Part shown: positions 9,592 to 18,827 of the stretch, in pieces
How the letters are laid out: each line of letters opens with the position of its first letter
Position numbering within the stretch: the stretch's first letter is position 1
Assembly: GCA_016706405.1 (NCBI GenBank)
Contig: JADJJT010000002.1
Location: 186,001 to 250,000, forward strand
Origin: Sphingobacteriales bacterium
GTDB taxonomy: Bacteria; Bacteroidota; Bacteroidia; Chitinophagales; UBA2359
DNA length: 64,000 nucleotides
Direction of reading: 5' to 3'
Program-made: the position numbers and the translations under genes
Notes under the pieces: model-generated
What the model was told of the DNA's origin: nothing
The model's database searches: none
What the model saw: the letters and a program-made list of their open reading frames with translations, nothing else

Positions 9592-10494
9592 ATGAAGCAA
9601 TTTTTGCGTTTTATACGAACCGCTGCCTTTTGGACTCATTTTGGGCTAATTGTATTATTTACTTTTCTTTTAGCACTTTTATTCATTTGGGGGCTAAGTG
9701 TTTATACAAACCACGGCGATAGCATTACCGTACCCAACCTGAAAGGAATGGCATTAACAGATGTTGAAAAACTATTAAGCGACCAATCACTTGATTTTAC
9801 CATCATTGACAGTTCGTTTGTAGCTACCGAACCGCCCGAAGTTGTATTAGGGCAATACCCCGACCCGGGCGAAAAAGTTAAAGAAAACAGAAAATTGTAC
9901 TTAACAGTGAATGCTAAAACAGCACCAAAAGTTAAACTTCCGGATATTATTGATGCCTCGCACCGCAACGCCGAGCAACAACTACTCAGCTATGGCTTGC
10001 TGATTGGTAATATTGAATATAGACCCGATATTGCCGATGGCGCAGTTTTAGCCGTAAAAATAAACGGCACTGAAATTAAACCCGGAACCGAAATAGCCAA
10101 AGGTACACGTGTTGATTTAGTGTTAGGAAAAGGCGATAACAGCCGCGTTACCGTGCCTGAATTAGTGGGGCTAACTTTTGAAGCGGCAAAAACAACCATT
10201 ATGGGCTATAATTTACTATTAGGCAAAGTAAACCAAATTGACCGTATAAGCGACAAAGAAAGCGCCTTGGTTGAAAGACAAAGTCCGCCAACAGGCAGTT
10301 TAGTAGCAGTTGGCGAGCCTGTTGAACTTTGGATACGCGACAACCCAGACGCATACAATACTTTCGATACGCTTACGTTAATACCTACACCCCCTGCAAG
10401 TAATGGCAACGCCGCACCGGCAACTAATAACAAAACGCCAGGCAGCGCCAATAATAAAACACCAATTGCTAAAGACACCACAAATAAAAAGTAA
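9592..10494 (+). CDS. PASTA-domain membrane protein (no kinase domain)
   Basis: A 300-residue protein with a short cytoplasmic tail, one membrane helix (about 15-38) and three PASTA modules outside (about 45-110, 115-180, 187-253). Each has the VPNL/LPDI/VPELVG start, a central helix and the GQYPDPGEKV / QSPPTGSLV end. A Thr/Asn/Ala-rich tail closes the protein. PASTA modules bind peptidoglycan or muropeptides. In Gram-positives they sit on Ser/Thr kinases, but Bacteroidota often carry kinase-free versions like this one. Its direct neighbour is a T9SS cargo gene 83 bases downstream, in the same direction. The function is cell-envelope related; the precise role is unknown. Confidence 0.88.
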   Translation: MKQFLRFIRTAAFWTHFGLIVLFTFLLALLFIWGLSVYTNHGDSITVPNLKGMALTDVEKLLSDQSLDFTIIDSSFVATEPPEVVLGQYPDPGEKVKENRKLYLTVNAKTAPKVKLPDIIDASHRNAEQQLLSYGLLIGNIEYRPDIADGAVLAVKINGTEIKPGTEIAKGTRVDLVLGKGDNSRVTVPELVGLTFEAAKTTIMGYNLLLGKVNQIDRISDKESALVERQSPPTGSLVAVGEPVELWIRDNPDAYNTFDTLTLIPTPPASNGNAAPATNNKTPGSANNKTPIAKDTTNKK

Positions 10495-10577
10495 GCCAAT
10501 TATAAATTAGCTTTGTTTAAATGTATTAATCCTGCAATTAACCTTTAAATTCCGCGCTTTACTATTTACTTTAATCC

Positions 10578-13343
10578 ATGAAGTATTATTTTTTATTATT
10601 ATTAGCAACAACTATATATTTTACCCTCAGCACAATACCCGTGCAAGCTCAAGAATATGTGTTGCCCCTTACCAATAACAAAATAGCCTACCCCAGCAAT
10701 GTGGCAGAAAAGGGGTATCGGCAAAATTTTAGCTCGTTATGTCAAACCCCTGTATTTTTAAGTTTACAAAACATAACCGTGCCTACCTGCAAATTAAAAG
10801 ACGGCGCATTGACGCTTAAAATAACGGGCGCACAAGGCGATTTTACTTACTATATAAACGGCCAAAATCAAGGTACATTTGCCGCCGATACTTTTAAATT
10901 TACGAATTTAGAAGCTACCGCTTACTTTTTTGAAGTGAAAGATGGAACAGGCAAAACCCATACCCTGAAATACAGTTTAAATAATCCGGATGTTACCGAA
11001 ATTACCGCAACCGGCTGGCGTATTAAACCCGCATTTTGTAGCACTTTGGGCAGTATTGAACGCATATCGTTTGATATTCAAGTGAAAGAATATAAAGTTT
11101 ACGACCAACAAAATAAAGAAATTGATATTATTAAGGCCGGAAATAAAAAAGTTGACCTCAACAGCGGCTGGTATTACGTGCGCTCAACCGCACAAGCAAC
11201 CGGATGTGTGGCAACATGGATTTTTGAAATTCCGCGTATTAAAACCAACGATTTGCCATTTGTCGAAGACTTTTCGGGCAGTTTGGTTTATCCGGATCCT
11301 ACAAAATGGATGGACGATTTTGCCTATATCAACCAAAATTATGCCTGGCAACCCATGGGCATTGGTACAGCTACCCTCGACGGGCTAAACAATTTTGGCC
11401 AACCGTACAGCCAGGGAACTATAGGTCAACCACTTGCCGAAGGCTATGCCGATAAACTAACAGCGCGCCCGTTTTGCCTTACCGATGTAAAAAATACAAC
11501 CGCAGCCGACACTGTTTATATGCGCTTTTTTTACCAGCCACAAGGCTTGGGCGACCGCCCCGAACCAGGCGACAGCCTAATGCTTGAACTAACTTACCCC
11601 ATTGTTAAAGATACCACCATTATTGATACCATTATAACCCCTACAACTAAATTTGTTTGGAAAGATACCCTAACCACACCACCCAATACAGCTACTTTAT
11701 TAGTGCCCACCGACTCGCTGCATTATATTGACCTGACCTTAATTTGGTTTGAACATCCCAAAAATATAGTGTCGTGGGTTGATGTTACCGACCCCAACCT
11801 AAGCTTTACCGATACCCTGATTACTACCACCGCGCCCAAAACTATCCAAGTAGCCGATACCGTTTGGAAAAAAGTGTGGGCAACCGACATCTCTGAACTT
11901 CCGGAAACTCCGCTAAACGAGCAATTCCCATTTTTTCAGGCCGATTTAACTATTGCCGATGCTGAATATTTTTATAACGGATTCTCGTACCGCTTCCGGA
12001 ACAAAGCTTCGCTTACCGGAAGCAACGACCATTGGAATCTCGATTATATACAATTAGACATTGCCCCCCTATTGGATGTGTTGCGCGACGTAGCCCCAAC
12101 CCAACCACTACAAACCCTGCTGAATAACTACACCGCAATGCCATGGAATCAATTTATACAGCACGTAAATACCCAATTTGCCGACACACTAAAACCTGTT
12201 TTGCGCAATAATATCAACGAAGAAGTAGGCGTAATTGCCGACTTTTTATTAGAAGACCTTTGCTTTGATCCGCCTACAATAACTTATACAAGCGGCATAA
12301 GTTTAACCAATATTCCAACCCAAACAACCCAAACCGACAAGGTTAATATTTCGAAAGCTAAAACCGACCTGGCCAACCTGGCCAACAACCCCGCATTTGC
12401 CAACCGCGACAGCGTAGTACTGCAAACAACCCTAAGTTTTATTGCCAACAACCAAGGCCCGGGCATATTGCAACAAAACGACACCCTGTTCCATTACCAG
12501 CCATTTTTTAACTATTTTGCCTACGACGACGGCAGTGCCGAACAAGCCTATGGTTTGTATGGAAAAGGGGCAAGGCTGGCTTACCGCTTTGTGCTAAACA
12601 ACCCCGACACATTGCGGGCCATACAGTTTGGATTTGTAAACCATAATGCCAATAATAACAGCAATGGGTTTATTCCGGTAGTCTATAAATCAATCGAACA
12701 AAATTCAAATAACGACCAACTGCTCTATCCGCCCAAAATTGAACAGCCCCACGACCCCCAATATGTTGTTTATCCAAAATATTTTAATGCTACCAACGGC
12801 TTTTGGACCTATACCCTTAACCAACCTATTTTGGTAAGCGACACCATTTATGTAGGCTTTTACCAAATTGAAAAAGACTTGTTGAATATAGGCTTCGACC
12901 GAAATACAAACTCTCAACAACATTTGTTTACCAATTACAACGGTTTTTGGGAGCCTTCAATACAGGCCGGATCCTTAATGATACGCCCCATTTTAGACGA
13001 TGAACCCTTGCCCAACGATGTAAACGTTGGCATAACAACACCGCCGTCAGATATTGAACAAAAACCGGATATTAAAACAAATTTATCCGGAAATTTGCAA
13101 GTGTTTCCTAATCCGGCAAATAAAACCATACAAGTAACTGCCCTTCCTAATACAAATCTGGCTGCAACTATCACAATATACGATTTTTTAGGCCGCAAAG
13201 TTTGGCAAACCAATAATAATACCAATATAGGGCAAACAACTAATATCGTTAATATTGAGCATTTTGCCCCCGGATTATACATCGTGCAAACTTATGATGT
13301 GCATGGCTTCCCCTTGGCAAATGCAAAATTTATAAAGCAATAA
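10578..13343 (+). CDS. T9SS type A sorting domain protein, function unknown
   Basis: A 921-residue secreted protein with a signal peptide (cleavage after PVQAQ, residue 25). The central region has beta-sandwich character: DDFAYINQNYAW near 255 and YDDGSAEQAYGLYGKGARLAYRF near 650, the latter a motif recurrent in large Bacteroidota cargo proteins. The last 80 residues (LQVFPNPANKTIQV, then ITIYDFLGRKVW and FAPGLYIVQTY) are a classic type A sorting domain, so it should be moved across the outer membrane by the T9SS and anchored or released. No catalytic motif is recognised. It lies between the PASTA gene and a rhodanese on one strand. Confidence 0.85.
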   Translation: MKYYFLLLLATTIYFTLSTIPVQAQEYVLPLTNNKIAYPSNVAEKGYRQNFSSLCQTPVFLSLQNITVPTCKLKDGALTLKITGAQGDFTYYINGQNQGTFAADTFKFTNLEATAYFFEVKDGTGKTHTLKYSLNNPDVTEITATGWRIKPAFCSTLGSIERISFDIQVKEYKVYDQQNKEIDIIKAGNKKVDLNSGWYYVRSTAQATGCVATWIFEIPRIKTNDLPFVEDFSGSLVYPDPTKWMDDFAYINQNYAWQPMGIGTATLDGLNNFGQPYSQGTIGQPLAEGYADKLTARPFCLTDVKNTTAADTVYMRFFYQPQGLGDRPEPGDSLMLELTYPIVKDTTIIDTIITPTTKFVWKDTLTTPPNTATLLVPTDSLHYIDLTLIWFEHPKNIVSWVDVTDPNLSFTDTLITTTAPKTIQVADTVWKKVWATDISELPETPLNEQFPFFQADLTIADAEYFYNGFSYRFRNKASLTGSNDHWNLDYIQLDIAPLLDVLRDVAPTQPLQTLLNNYTAMPWNQFIQHVNTQFADTLKPVLRNNINEEVGVIADFLLEDLCFDPPTITYTSGISLTNIPTQTTQTDKVNISKAKTDLANLANNPAFANRDSVVLQTTLSFIANNQGPGILQQNDTLFHYQPFFNYFAYDDGSAEQAYGLYGKGARLAYRFVLNNPDTLRAIQFGFVNHNANNNSNGFIPVVYKSIEQNSNNDQLLYPPKIEQPHDPQYVVYPKYFNATNGFWTYTLNQPILVSDTIYVGFYQIEKDLLNIGFDRNTNSQQHLFTNYNGFWEPSIQAGSLMIRPILDDEPLPNDVNVGITTPPSDIEQKPDIKTNLSGNLQVFPNPANKTIQVTALPNTNLAATITIYDFLGRKVWQTNNNTNIGQTTNIVNIEHFAPGLYIVQTYDVHGFPLANAKFIKQ

Positions 13344-13427
13344 TTTCCGGATAAAAAAACCATCCGGCAACATATAAAATTAATTTATAACAAAATAGCA
13401 ATCCATACATCCGGAACAAAATAAATT

Positions 13428-13733
13428 ATGACCGATATAACCGTAGAAGAATTAAAAACGCGCTTAGATAATGGCGAAAAACCCATTTTAATTGATGTGC
13501 GCGAACCCTTTGAATACACCGAATTTAATATTGGCGGCGAATTACACCCCTTGGGCAGTATTGCCTACCTGATTGAAGAATTGGCCAACCATAAAAACGA
13601 CGAAATAATTGTACATTGCCGCTCAGGTATGCGCAGTTTTAACGCCCAACAATATTTAATGCAACAAGGTTTTACCAATGTTCGCAACTTAATTGGCGGG
13701 GTAATAGCCTGGCGCGAAAAATTTGGAGGCTAA
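13428..13733 (+). CDS. Single-domain rhodanese-like protein
   Basis: A 101-residue cytoplasmic protein consisting of one rhodanese domain: LIDVREPFEYTEFNI near the start, then the active-site loop VHCRSGMRS with the sulfur-carrying Cys, then the LIGGVIAWREKFGG end. Small rhodaneses of this kind move sulfane sulfur or act in redox stress. The length is normal for the GlpE/PspE type. The next gene starts 76 bases away on the same strand. Confidence 0.92.
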   Translation: MTDITVEELKTRLDNGEKPILIDVREPFEYTEFNIGGELHPLGSIAYLIEELANHKNDEIIVHCRSGMRSFNAQQYLMQQGFTNVRNLIGGVIAWREKFGG

Positions 13734-13809
13734 GAAATATATTGCTAAATAAACATAGAACTCAAAAAAACTCACGCATTTTAAATATATTCATATATTT
13801 GTTTAAGTT

Positions 13810-14589
13810 TTGAAATATTCCTTTTTTACCATATTATTGTGTAGCCTACTCTTAGGTATTGTCGCTTGCGAACCGAATAATCCTTGCTCAAAATTAGACT
13901 GTGGCGAGCATGGCGAATGCGCTATTGACGAGTTGGGCATTGCCACCTGCTTATGCGACCCTGGCTACGAAGGCACAAATTGCCAAACCTATAATCCCTG
14001 CCTTTTGCTGAACTGTCAAAACGGCGGAAACTGCAAAATTGACGATCAGGGAAACGCCTTTTGCGATTGCCCGCCTCAATACGCAGGTATTGATTGCAGC
14101 CAAGATAACCCTTGCTATAACCAGCCTTGCCAAAACGGCGGCACTTGCCAGATTGATGAAAACGGCAAAGCAATTTGCCAATGCCCACCAGGTTACGGCG
14201 GCCAGTTTTGCGAAAAATGTGCCTTGGGCTACGAGGGCAACGATTGTCAAACACTCATCCGGATAAAATTTTTAGGCACCTACAACGGCATAGCAAAAAA
14301 ACCGGGTTCTCCCAATATAGAATTTGTATGCACCATTTCTGAAAATGCCGACAAGGTTTATCGGATGAATGTAGCCAATTTATTTAACCTGTCAAGTACT
14401 GTTTATGCTGTTGTTACCGGAAGTCAGGAATGGGCAATTCCCTTGCAAACAGATGCAAACGGCAACGCTATTTACAGCCTTAGCAATGGAAAACGCAACG
14501 TAAATACGGGCATCTTAACCCTATATACCCGACATATAACCACCGCAGCCGATACCAGCGACTATACTGTTACCCTCTCGCCGCAATAA
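13810..14589 (+). CDS. EGF-repeat lipoprotein with TTG start
   Basis: A 259-residue lipoprotein. A lipobox (LLLGIVAC, Cys at residue 20) follows a hydrophobic signal. Three EGF-like repeats follow (about 25-60, 62-97, 99-150), each with the C-X-NGG-X-C-X8-C-X-CPPGYGG-X2-C layout. The last 105 residues form a lipocalin- or beta-barrel-like domain with no recognised motif. The start must be TTG at 13810, because an in-frame TAA lies two codons upstream and no ATG precedes the signal peptide. EGF repeats are uncommon in bacteria and usually serve protein-protein contact outside the cell. The gene ends 25 bases before the EAD11-like gene, so the two probably form an operon. Confidence 0.8.
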   Translation: MKYSFFTILLCSLLLGIVACEPNNPCSKLDCGEHGECAIDELGIATCLCDPGYEGTNCQTYNPCLLLNCQNGGNCKIDDQGNAFCDCPPQYAGIDCSQDNPCYNQPCQNGGTCQIDENGKAICQCPPGYGGQFCEKCALGYEGNDCQTLIRIKFLGTYNGIAKKPGSPNIEFVCTISENADKVYRMNVANLFNLSSTVYAVVTGSQEWAIPLQTDANGNAIYSLSNGKRNVNTGILTLYTRHITTAADTSDYTVTLSPQ

Positions 14590-14614
14590 ATAAATTAACA
14601 ACCTGCAACTAATT

Positions 14615-15595
14615 ATGGATGCCCTTACTACCAGTACCGAACTTAAAAAATGGGTAGCCGAAGGCAATTTGTCAGCCGCGTGTTTAGCTTTACAAAAATT
14701 TGCCGATGAAACTAATTATACCGAGTTACAACAAATTGCTATTCAATTACAACGCCGCTACAATACCTGCCAACAACAAATAATGCAAGGCGTAATTGCC
14801 AAATCCGATGCCGACCTTGAAATTGCCCGCATCAGCCAAATATTATTGGTATGTAGCGATAATCTTGCACCATCTGCCGATAACCAATTACTTAATTTAG
14901 TTAACGAGCAGCCAGGTAATACTACTAAAGATGAACGGGCAGCCCCACAAGCAAGTAATAGTAAAAACTTTCCTTTTATGTTCTTGCTTTTGGCTATTGG
15001 TATATTGGCCTTGGGATGGGCAGTTTGGAAATGGGTTATTCCCGGAAATAAAAATACGACTACACCGCCATCTGACACCTTTGAGTTGATTGTATTTGCC
15101 CATGGACCCAAAGGTTTGGGGCAGCCTATTACATCCGGAAAAATTGCTGCTGTTTTTGGCAACAATCGTTTGCCCGCACAAACTTTAAATAACGAGGGGA
15201 AAGCCGTTTTTACGCATATTCCCGCCAGCTACCAAACTCAAAACTTGGCAATTGTTGCCGAAGAAAATATGCCATGGAAAGTGCAGCAGCAAAGCGCTAG
15301 CACCGCCCAACAAAGCCACACTATTACAGTGGCTATGGCGCCCCTTGTTGATACCCTTGTTTGGCGTGGCACTGTACTTAGCGATTCGGGCAAACCCGTA
15401 GCTAACGCCCAAGTTGTAATTGATAACGGGTTTGCCACCACCCAAACCAACGACGTGGGTAGTTTTGTGGCTCGGCTACCTAAAAATGAAGGCGACCAAG
15501 TTAATGTTATGGTCATTGTAAACAATACGCCTCGCCGTAATACCACTATCACTTTATCGGGGGCAACACCCACAACGATAAAATTAAATAAATAA
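14615..15595 (+). CDS. EAD11-like domain fused to membrane helix and Ig-like repeats
   Basis: A 326-residue protein. Residues 1-88 are an all-helical domain with the spacing of effector-associated domain 11 (EAD11): a short helix, then IAIQLQRRYNTCQQQIMQGV, then EIARISQILLVCSDNL. EADs are adaptor modules that recruit effectors in NTPase-based bacterial conflict systems. A Ser/Asn linker leads to one membrane helix (about 122-143, FMFLLLAIGILALGW). The outer part has two beta domains; the second (about 250-325, WRGTVLSDSGKPVANAQVVIDN) is carboxypeptidase-regulatory-like. This puts the adaptor inside and the beta domains outside, so a sensor role is an inference. No NTPase, caspase or other EAD partner lies near. 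Confidence 0.7.
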   Translation: MDALTTSTELKKWVAEGNLSAACLALQKFADETNYTELQQIAIQLQRRYNTCQQQIMQGVIAKSDADLEIARISQILLVCSDNLAPSADNQLLNLVNEQPGNTTKDERAAPQASNSKNFPFMFLLLAIGILALGWAVWKWVIPGNKNTTTPPSDTFELIVFAHGPKGLGQPITSGKIAAVFGNNRLPAQTLNNEGKAVFTHIPASYQTQNLAIVAEENMPWKVQQQSASTAQQSHTITVAMAPLVDTLVWRGTVLSDSGKPVANAQVVIDNGFATTQTNDVGSFVARLPKNEGDQVNVMVIVNNTPRRNTTITLSGATPTTIKLNK

Positions 15596-15666
15596 AAATT
15601 TGTTTGCCGTTCTACTTGTTGGTCGCCTATGTTTTTTTAAACAACTAAAATTTAGGCTAAAACGCA

Positions 15667-15674
15667 TAACTTTG
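15667..15674 (+). promoter_or_regulatory. Putative -7 element TAACTTTG
   Basis: Matches TAnnTTTG, 34 bases before the ATG of trxB. No convincing -33 box is seen. Confidence 0.45.
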
Positions 15675-15708
15675 CGAACCAAATAAAGTATTAAAATGTT
15701 TAACCATT

Positions 15709-16716
15709 ATGCAACAGAATAATAACACCGAACACATCCCCTGTTTAATTATTGGCTCAGGACCTGCGGGCTATACTGCCGCCATTTATGCAGCACGCGC
15801 AAACTTAAAACCTGTTTTATATACCGGACTTAAAATGGGCGGTCAATTAATGGATACGACTGATGTTGAAAATTTTCCCGGATACCCTAAGGGCATTATG
15901 GGGCCTCAATTAATGGAAGATTTTAGACAGCAAGCCGAACACATGGGTACCGATATACGATTTGGTATTGTTGAACGGGTTGATTTTTCGGGGACTGCTC
16001 ATAAAATATGGTTAGATGATGGCCAATTGTTTACCGCCGATGCTGTTATTATTGCTACCGGTGCCTCGGCCAAATGGTTAGGTTTGCCCAGCGAACTACG
16101 CCTGCGCGATGCAGGAGGAGGCGTGTCGGCGTGTGCCGTATGCGATGGTAGTTTCTTTCGCAATCAAGAGGTAGCCATTGTTGGCGCTGGTGATACCGCC
16201 GCCGAAGAAGCCCTTTATTTGGCTAAAATGTGCAAAACAGTACACATGTTAGTACGCCGCAACGAAATGCGCGCCTCAAAAGTAATGCAAGCCCGCGTGT
16301 TAAGTACGCCAAATATTAAATTATACTGGAACACCGAAACAGAAGAAGTTTTAGGAAACGATAAAGATCAGGTAGTAGGCATAAAAATTAGCAATAATAA
16401 AACCAACGAACTAAGCGAAATTGCCATAACCGGATTTTTTGTAGCCATAGGACACGAACCAAATACTACCCTTTTTAGAGGATGGCTCGATATGGACCAC
16501 GAAGGCTACCTAATAACCAAACAAGGAAGCACCAAAACCAATATACCCGGCATTTTTGCTTGCGGCGATGCCCAAGATAAAATTTACCGGCAAGCAGTAA
16601 CTGCCGCAGGCACCGGATGTATGGCCGCTTTAGATGCCGAAAGATACCTTTCGTACCAAGCATATTTAAAAACACAAGCACTTCTTGAGCCCACCCTTTC
16701 AACACCAACAACGTAG
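15709..16716 (+). CDS. trxB: Thioredoxin-disulfide reductase
   Basis: A 335-residue flavoenzyme that reduces thioredoxin with NADPH in the cytoplasm. The FAD-binding loop is IIGSGPAGYTAAIYAARA, the redox-active pair is in CAVCDG (about residue 143), the NADPH loop is VGAGDTAAEEALYL, and a C-terminal FACGDAQD contacts FAD. The length is slightly above the usual 315 through a short C-terminal tail. The next gene (GHMP kinase) begins inside its last 32 bases in another frame, suggesting coupling. Confidence 0.96.
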   Translation: MQQNNNTEHIPCLIIGSGPAGYTAAIYAARANLKPVLYTGLKMGGQLMDTTDVENFPGYPKGIMGPQLMEDFRQQAEHMGTDIRFGIVERVDFSGTAHKIWLDDGQLFTADAVIIATGASAKWLGLPSELRLRDAGGGVSACAVCDGSFFRNQEVAIVGAGDTAAEEALYLAKMCKTVHMLVRRNEMRASKVMQARVLSTPNIKLYWNTETEEVLGNDKDQVVGIKISNNKTNELSEIAITGFFVAIGHEPNTTLFRGWLDMDHEGYLITKQGSTKTNIPGIFACGDAQDKIYRQAVTAAGTGCMAALDAERYLSYQAYLKTQALLEPTLSTPTT

Positions 16717-17647
16717 CTACCCCGCCAAACTTTTATTATTTGGCGAGTATTCAATTATTTACAATGGCTTTGGCCTTGCCGTTCCATACAAGCAGTTTTG
16801 GGGTAAATGGCACGACGAAGCAATTTTGCCCCATTACTCGAATAACCAACTCCACGATTTTTGTGCAAAACTACCCGGTTTACAAACCGAACTTAGTAAA
16901 CTGGGCTGCGAGTTGCGCCTAAACGCGTTTAAAAATGCCTTGCGGGCTGGCCTCATTTTCGACTCGAACATACCAAACGGCTACGGTATGGGTAGCTCGG
17001 GAGCGGTAGTGGCTGCCTTTTACGAAAGGTTTTGCCGAAATATTACCCCGTCAGAAAAAAATGCCAATAATACCGATGCAAACAGTTACGCAAATATCCG
17101 GAAGAGTTTAGCTATTATTGAGGGAATATATCATTACAACAGTTCGGGACTCGACCCCTTTATCTCGCATATGCAGCAACCTGTTTTGCTTAAAAATCAA
17201 GAGAATTTAGAATTATTGCCAGAATCAATAACCAACAATTTAAGTGCTTTGCGCTTTTTTTTATTCGATACAGGAGTAAGGCGATTTACCGGACAATTAG
17301 TTGAAGCAACACGCTATAAAATAGAAAATAATCCGGAGGTGAAAGCCATTTTGCTAAACCAAATTTCGCTCCATGCACAACAAGCCGCTGCTGCCTTTAT
17401 TGCGAAAGACAAAACTACCTTAGAACAGAACTTTGAAAAGATTTCGGCCTTACAATTAGCTAATTTTCCCGAATTAGTGCCCGAAAAATGGCACGCCCTG
17501 TGGCAACAAGGGCTTGACAGTAAACAATTTTACCTCAAACTTTGTGGCGCAGGTGGCGGAGGTTTTTTGTTAGGCATAGCTTTGTACGATTTTGAAAAGA
17601 TACCAAGTATTTTACAACCTTATCTAAGCCAGATTACTTGGGCATAA
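16685..17647 (+). CDS. GHMP kinase, mevalonate kinase-like
   Basis: A 320-residue GHMP-fold kinase. N-terminal YPAKLLLFGEYSIIYNGFGLAVP is the substrate-binding strand seen in mevalonate kinases. PNGYGMGSSGAVVAAF is the ATP-binding GHMP motif, SGLDPFISH carries the catalytic Asp, and KLCGAGGGGFLLGI is the C-terminal GHMP motif. It most likely phosphorylates mevalonate or a related intermediate in isoprenoid synthesis; the exact substrate cannot be read from sequence. No ATG precedes the conserved start; TTG at 16685, inside the end of trxB, is the best initiation codon. No other mevalonate gene is in the window. Confidence 0.8.
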   Translation: MSPPFQHQQRSYPAKLLLFGEYSIIYNGFGLAVPYKQFWGKWHDEAILPHYSNNQLHDFCAKLPGLQTELSKLGCELRLNAFKNALRAGLIFDSNIPNGYGMGSSGAVVAAFYERFCRNITPSEKNANNTDANSYANIRKSLAIIEGIYHYNSSGLDPFISHMQQPVLLKNQENLELLPESITNNLSALRFFLFDTGVRRFTGQLVEATRYKIENNPEVKAILLNQISLHAQQAAAAFIAKDKTTLEQNFEKISALQLANFPELVPEKWHALWQQGLDSKQFYLKLCGAGGGGFLLGIALYDFEKIPSILQPYLSQITWA

Positions 17648-17682
17648 ACCCATTTTTTTCAAAAGTTTTGAGTTTTCATTGC

Positions 17683-17690
17683 TAATTTTG
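17683..17690 (+). promoter_or_regulatory. Putative -7 element TAATTTTG
   Basis: Matches TAnnTTTG, 52 bases before the ATG of the VWA gene. TTTTG at 17666-17670 is too close to be a standard -33 box. Confidence 0.4.
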
Positions 17691-17742
17691 CCCCCTGCTA
17701 ATCTTTGACAAGCTAACATAAGCGATTAGCACTTGTTTGTTT

Positions 17743-18798
17743 ATGTTTCGTTTGCAACACCCCGAGTACATTTATTGGCTTGTTTTTATAATTCCGTGTA
17801 TTTGGATATTGGCTTGGGCTTATGACTATTGGCGGAAAAAAACGTTGCAAAAATTTGGCGATTCGGATTTAGTCGTCAAAAATTTATCCGGCAACCATCC
17901 GGCAACTATCCGGAAACAATTGTGGCGGCTAACAAGTATCGTGTTTTTTGGTGTTATGGCCTTGGTAAATCCGCAGTTTGGGGTTAAAACCGAGCTAATT
18001 AAACGGCAAGGTATTGATTTGGTAGTGGCTTTAGATGTGTCGCAAAGTATGCTGGCCGAAGATATTAGCCCTAACCGCCTTGAACGCGCCAAACAACTAA
18101 TTAATCGCCTGATTGACCGCTTAGCGGGCGACCGCATTGCCTTGATTGTTTTTGCCGGAAACGCCTATGTTCAATTGCCACCAACAACCGACTATAGCGC
18201 GGCACGCCTGCTGCTTAAAACGGTATCGCCAGATATTGTACCCGCACAAGGCACTGCAATAGGCCAAGCCATTGAAGTGGCCACCCAACTATTTGCCGAT
18301 ACCAGCGCAGCCACCCAAAATAATAACGCAGCAAAAACCAAAGCCCTGCTGCTACTAACCGACGGCGAAGACCACGAATCCGGATTAAATGAAGCCCTGA
18401 ATCAAGCCAAACAACAACAAATAAAATTATATGCAATAGGCGTAGGCACAACTCAAGGCGCACCAATTCCGGTGTATGTAAATGGCCAGCGCTATAGCCT
18501 TAAACAAGATGAAAATGGCCAAACGGTAAACACCGCACTAAACGACCATGCATTGCGAAACCTTGTTGCCCAAGCAGACGATGGCCAGTATTTTGCCTTA
18601 AATGACGGCAGCGGAGACGAAATAACAGACTTATTACGAAGTTTAAACAAATTGGAAAAATCGAACTTTGAGGAGGTAGCAGTTACCGAATACGACAGCC
18701 GTTTTCAGTACCCACTTGGGCTGTGCTTATTGCTTTTAACCGGATATTTATTGCAAAATGGGTATCGAAAAAGTGGTCAACGAACCAACAATACTTAA
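17743..18798 (+). CDS. VWA-domain membrane protein, BatA/BatB type
   Basis: About 351 residues. Two N-terminal helices (about 10-28 and 58-75) are followed by a von Willebrand A domain (about 90-290) and a C-terminal helix (about 325-345). The metal-site motif is intact: DVSQSML, a Thr in PAQGTAIGQ and LLTDGEDHE. This layout is that of BatA/BatB, the aerotolerance-locus proteins of Bacteroidota, usually found with a MoxR ATPase, BatC, BatD and BatE. None of these partners is here, so it is either a lone copy or a split locus. ATG at 17743 is preferred to TTG two codons upstream because it begins MFRLQHPEYIYW, the usual family start. Confidence 0.85.
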   Translation: MFRLQHPEYIYWLVFIIPCIWILAWAYDYWRKKTLQKFGDSDLVVKNLSGNHPATIRKQLWRLTSIVFFGVMALVNPQFGVKTELIKRQGIDLVVALDVSQSMLAEDISPNRLERAKQLINRLIDRLAGDRIALIVFAGNAYVQLPPTTDYSAARLLLKTVSPDIVPAQGTAIGQAIEVATQLFADTSAATQNNNAAKTKALLLLTDGEDHESGLNEALNQAKQQQIKLYAIGVGTTQGAPIPVYVNGQRYSLKQDENGQTVNTALNDHALRNLVAQADDGQYFALNDGSGDEITDLLRSLNKLEKSNFEEVAVTEYDSRFQYPLGLCLLLLTGYLLQNGYRKSGQRTNNT

Positions 18799-18827
18799 TT
18801 ATTACACTTTTTATTTTATTATATTTC

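Noticed and set aside
14615..15595. Complete defence (conflict) system
   Set aside because: Only the EAD11-like adaptor is present; no NTPase, protease or toxin partner is in the window.
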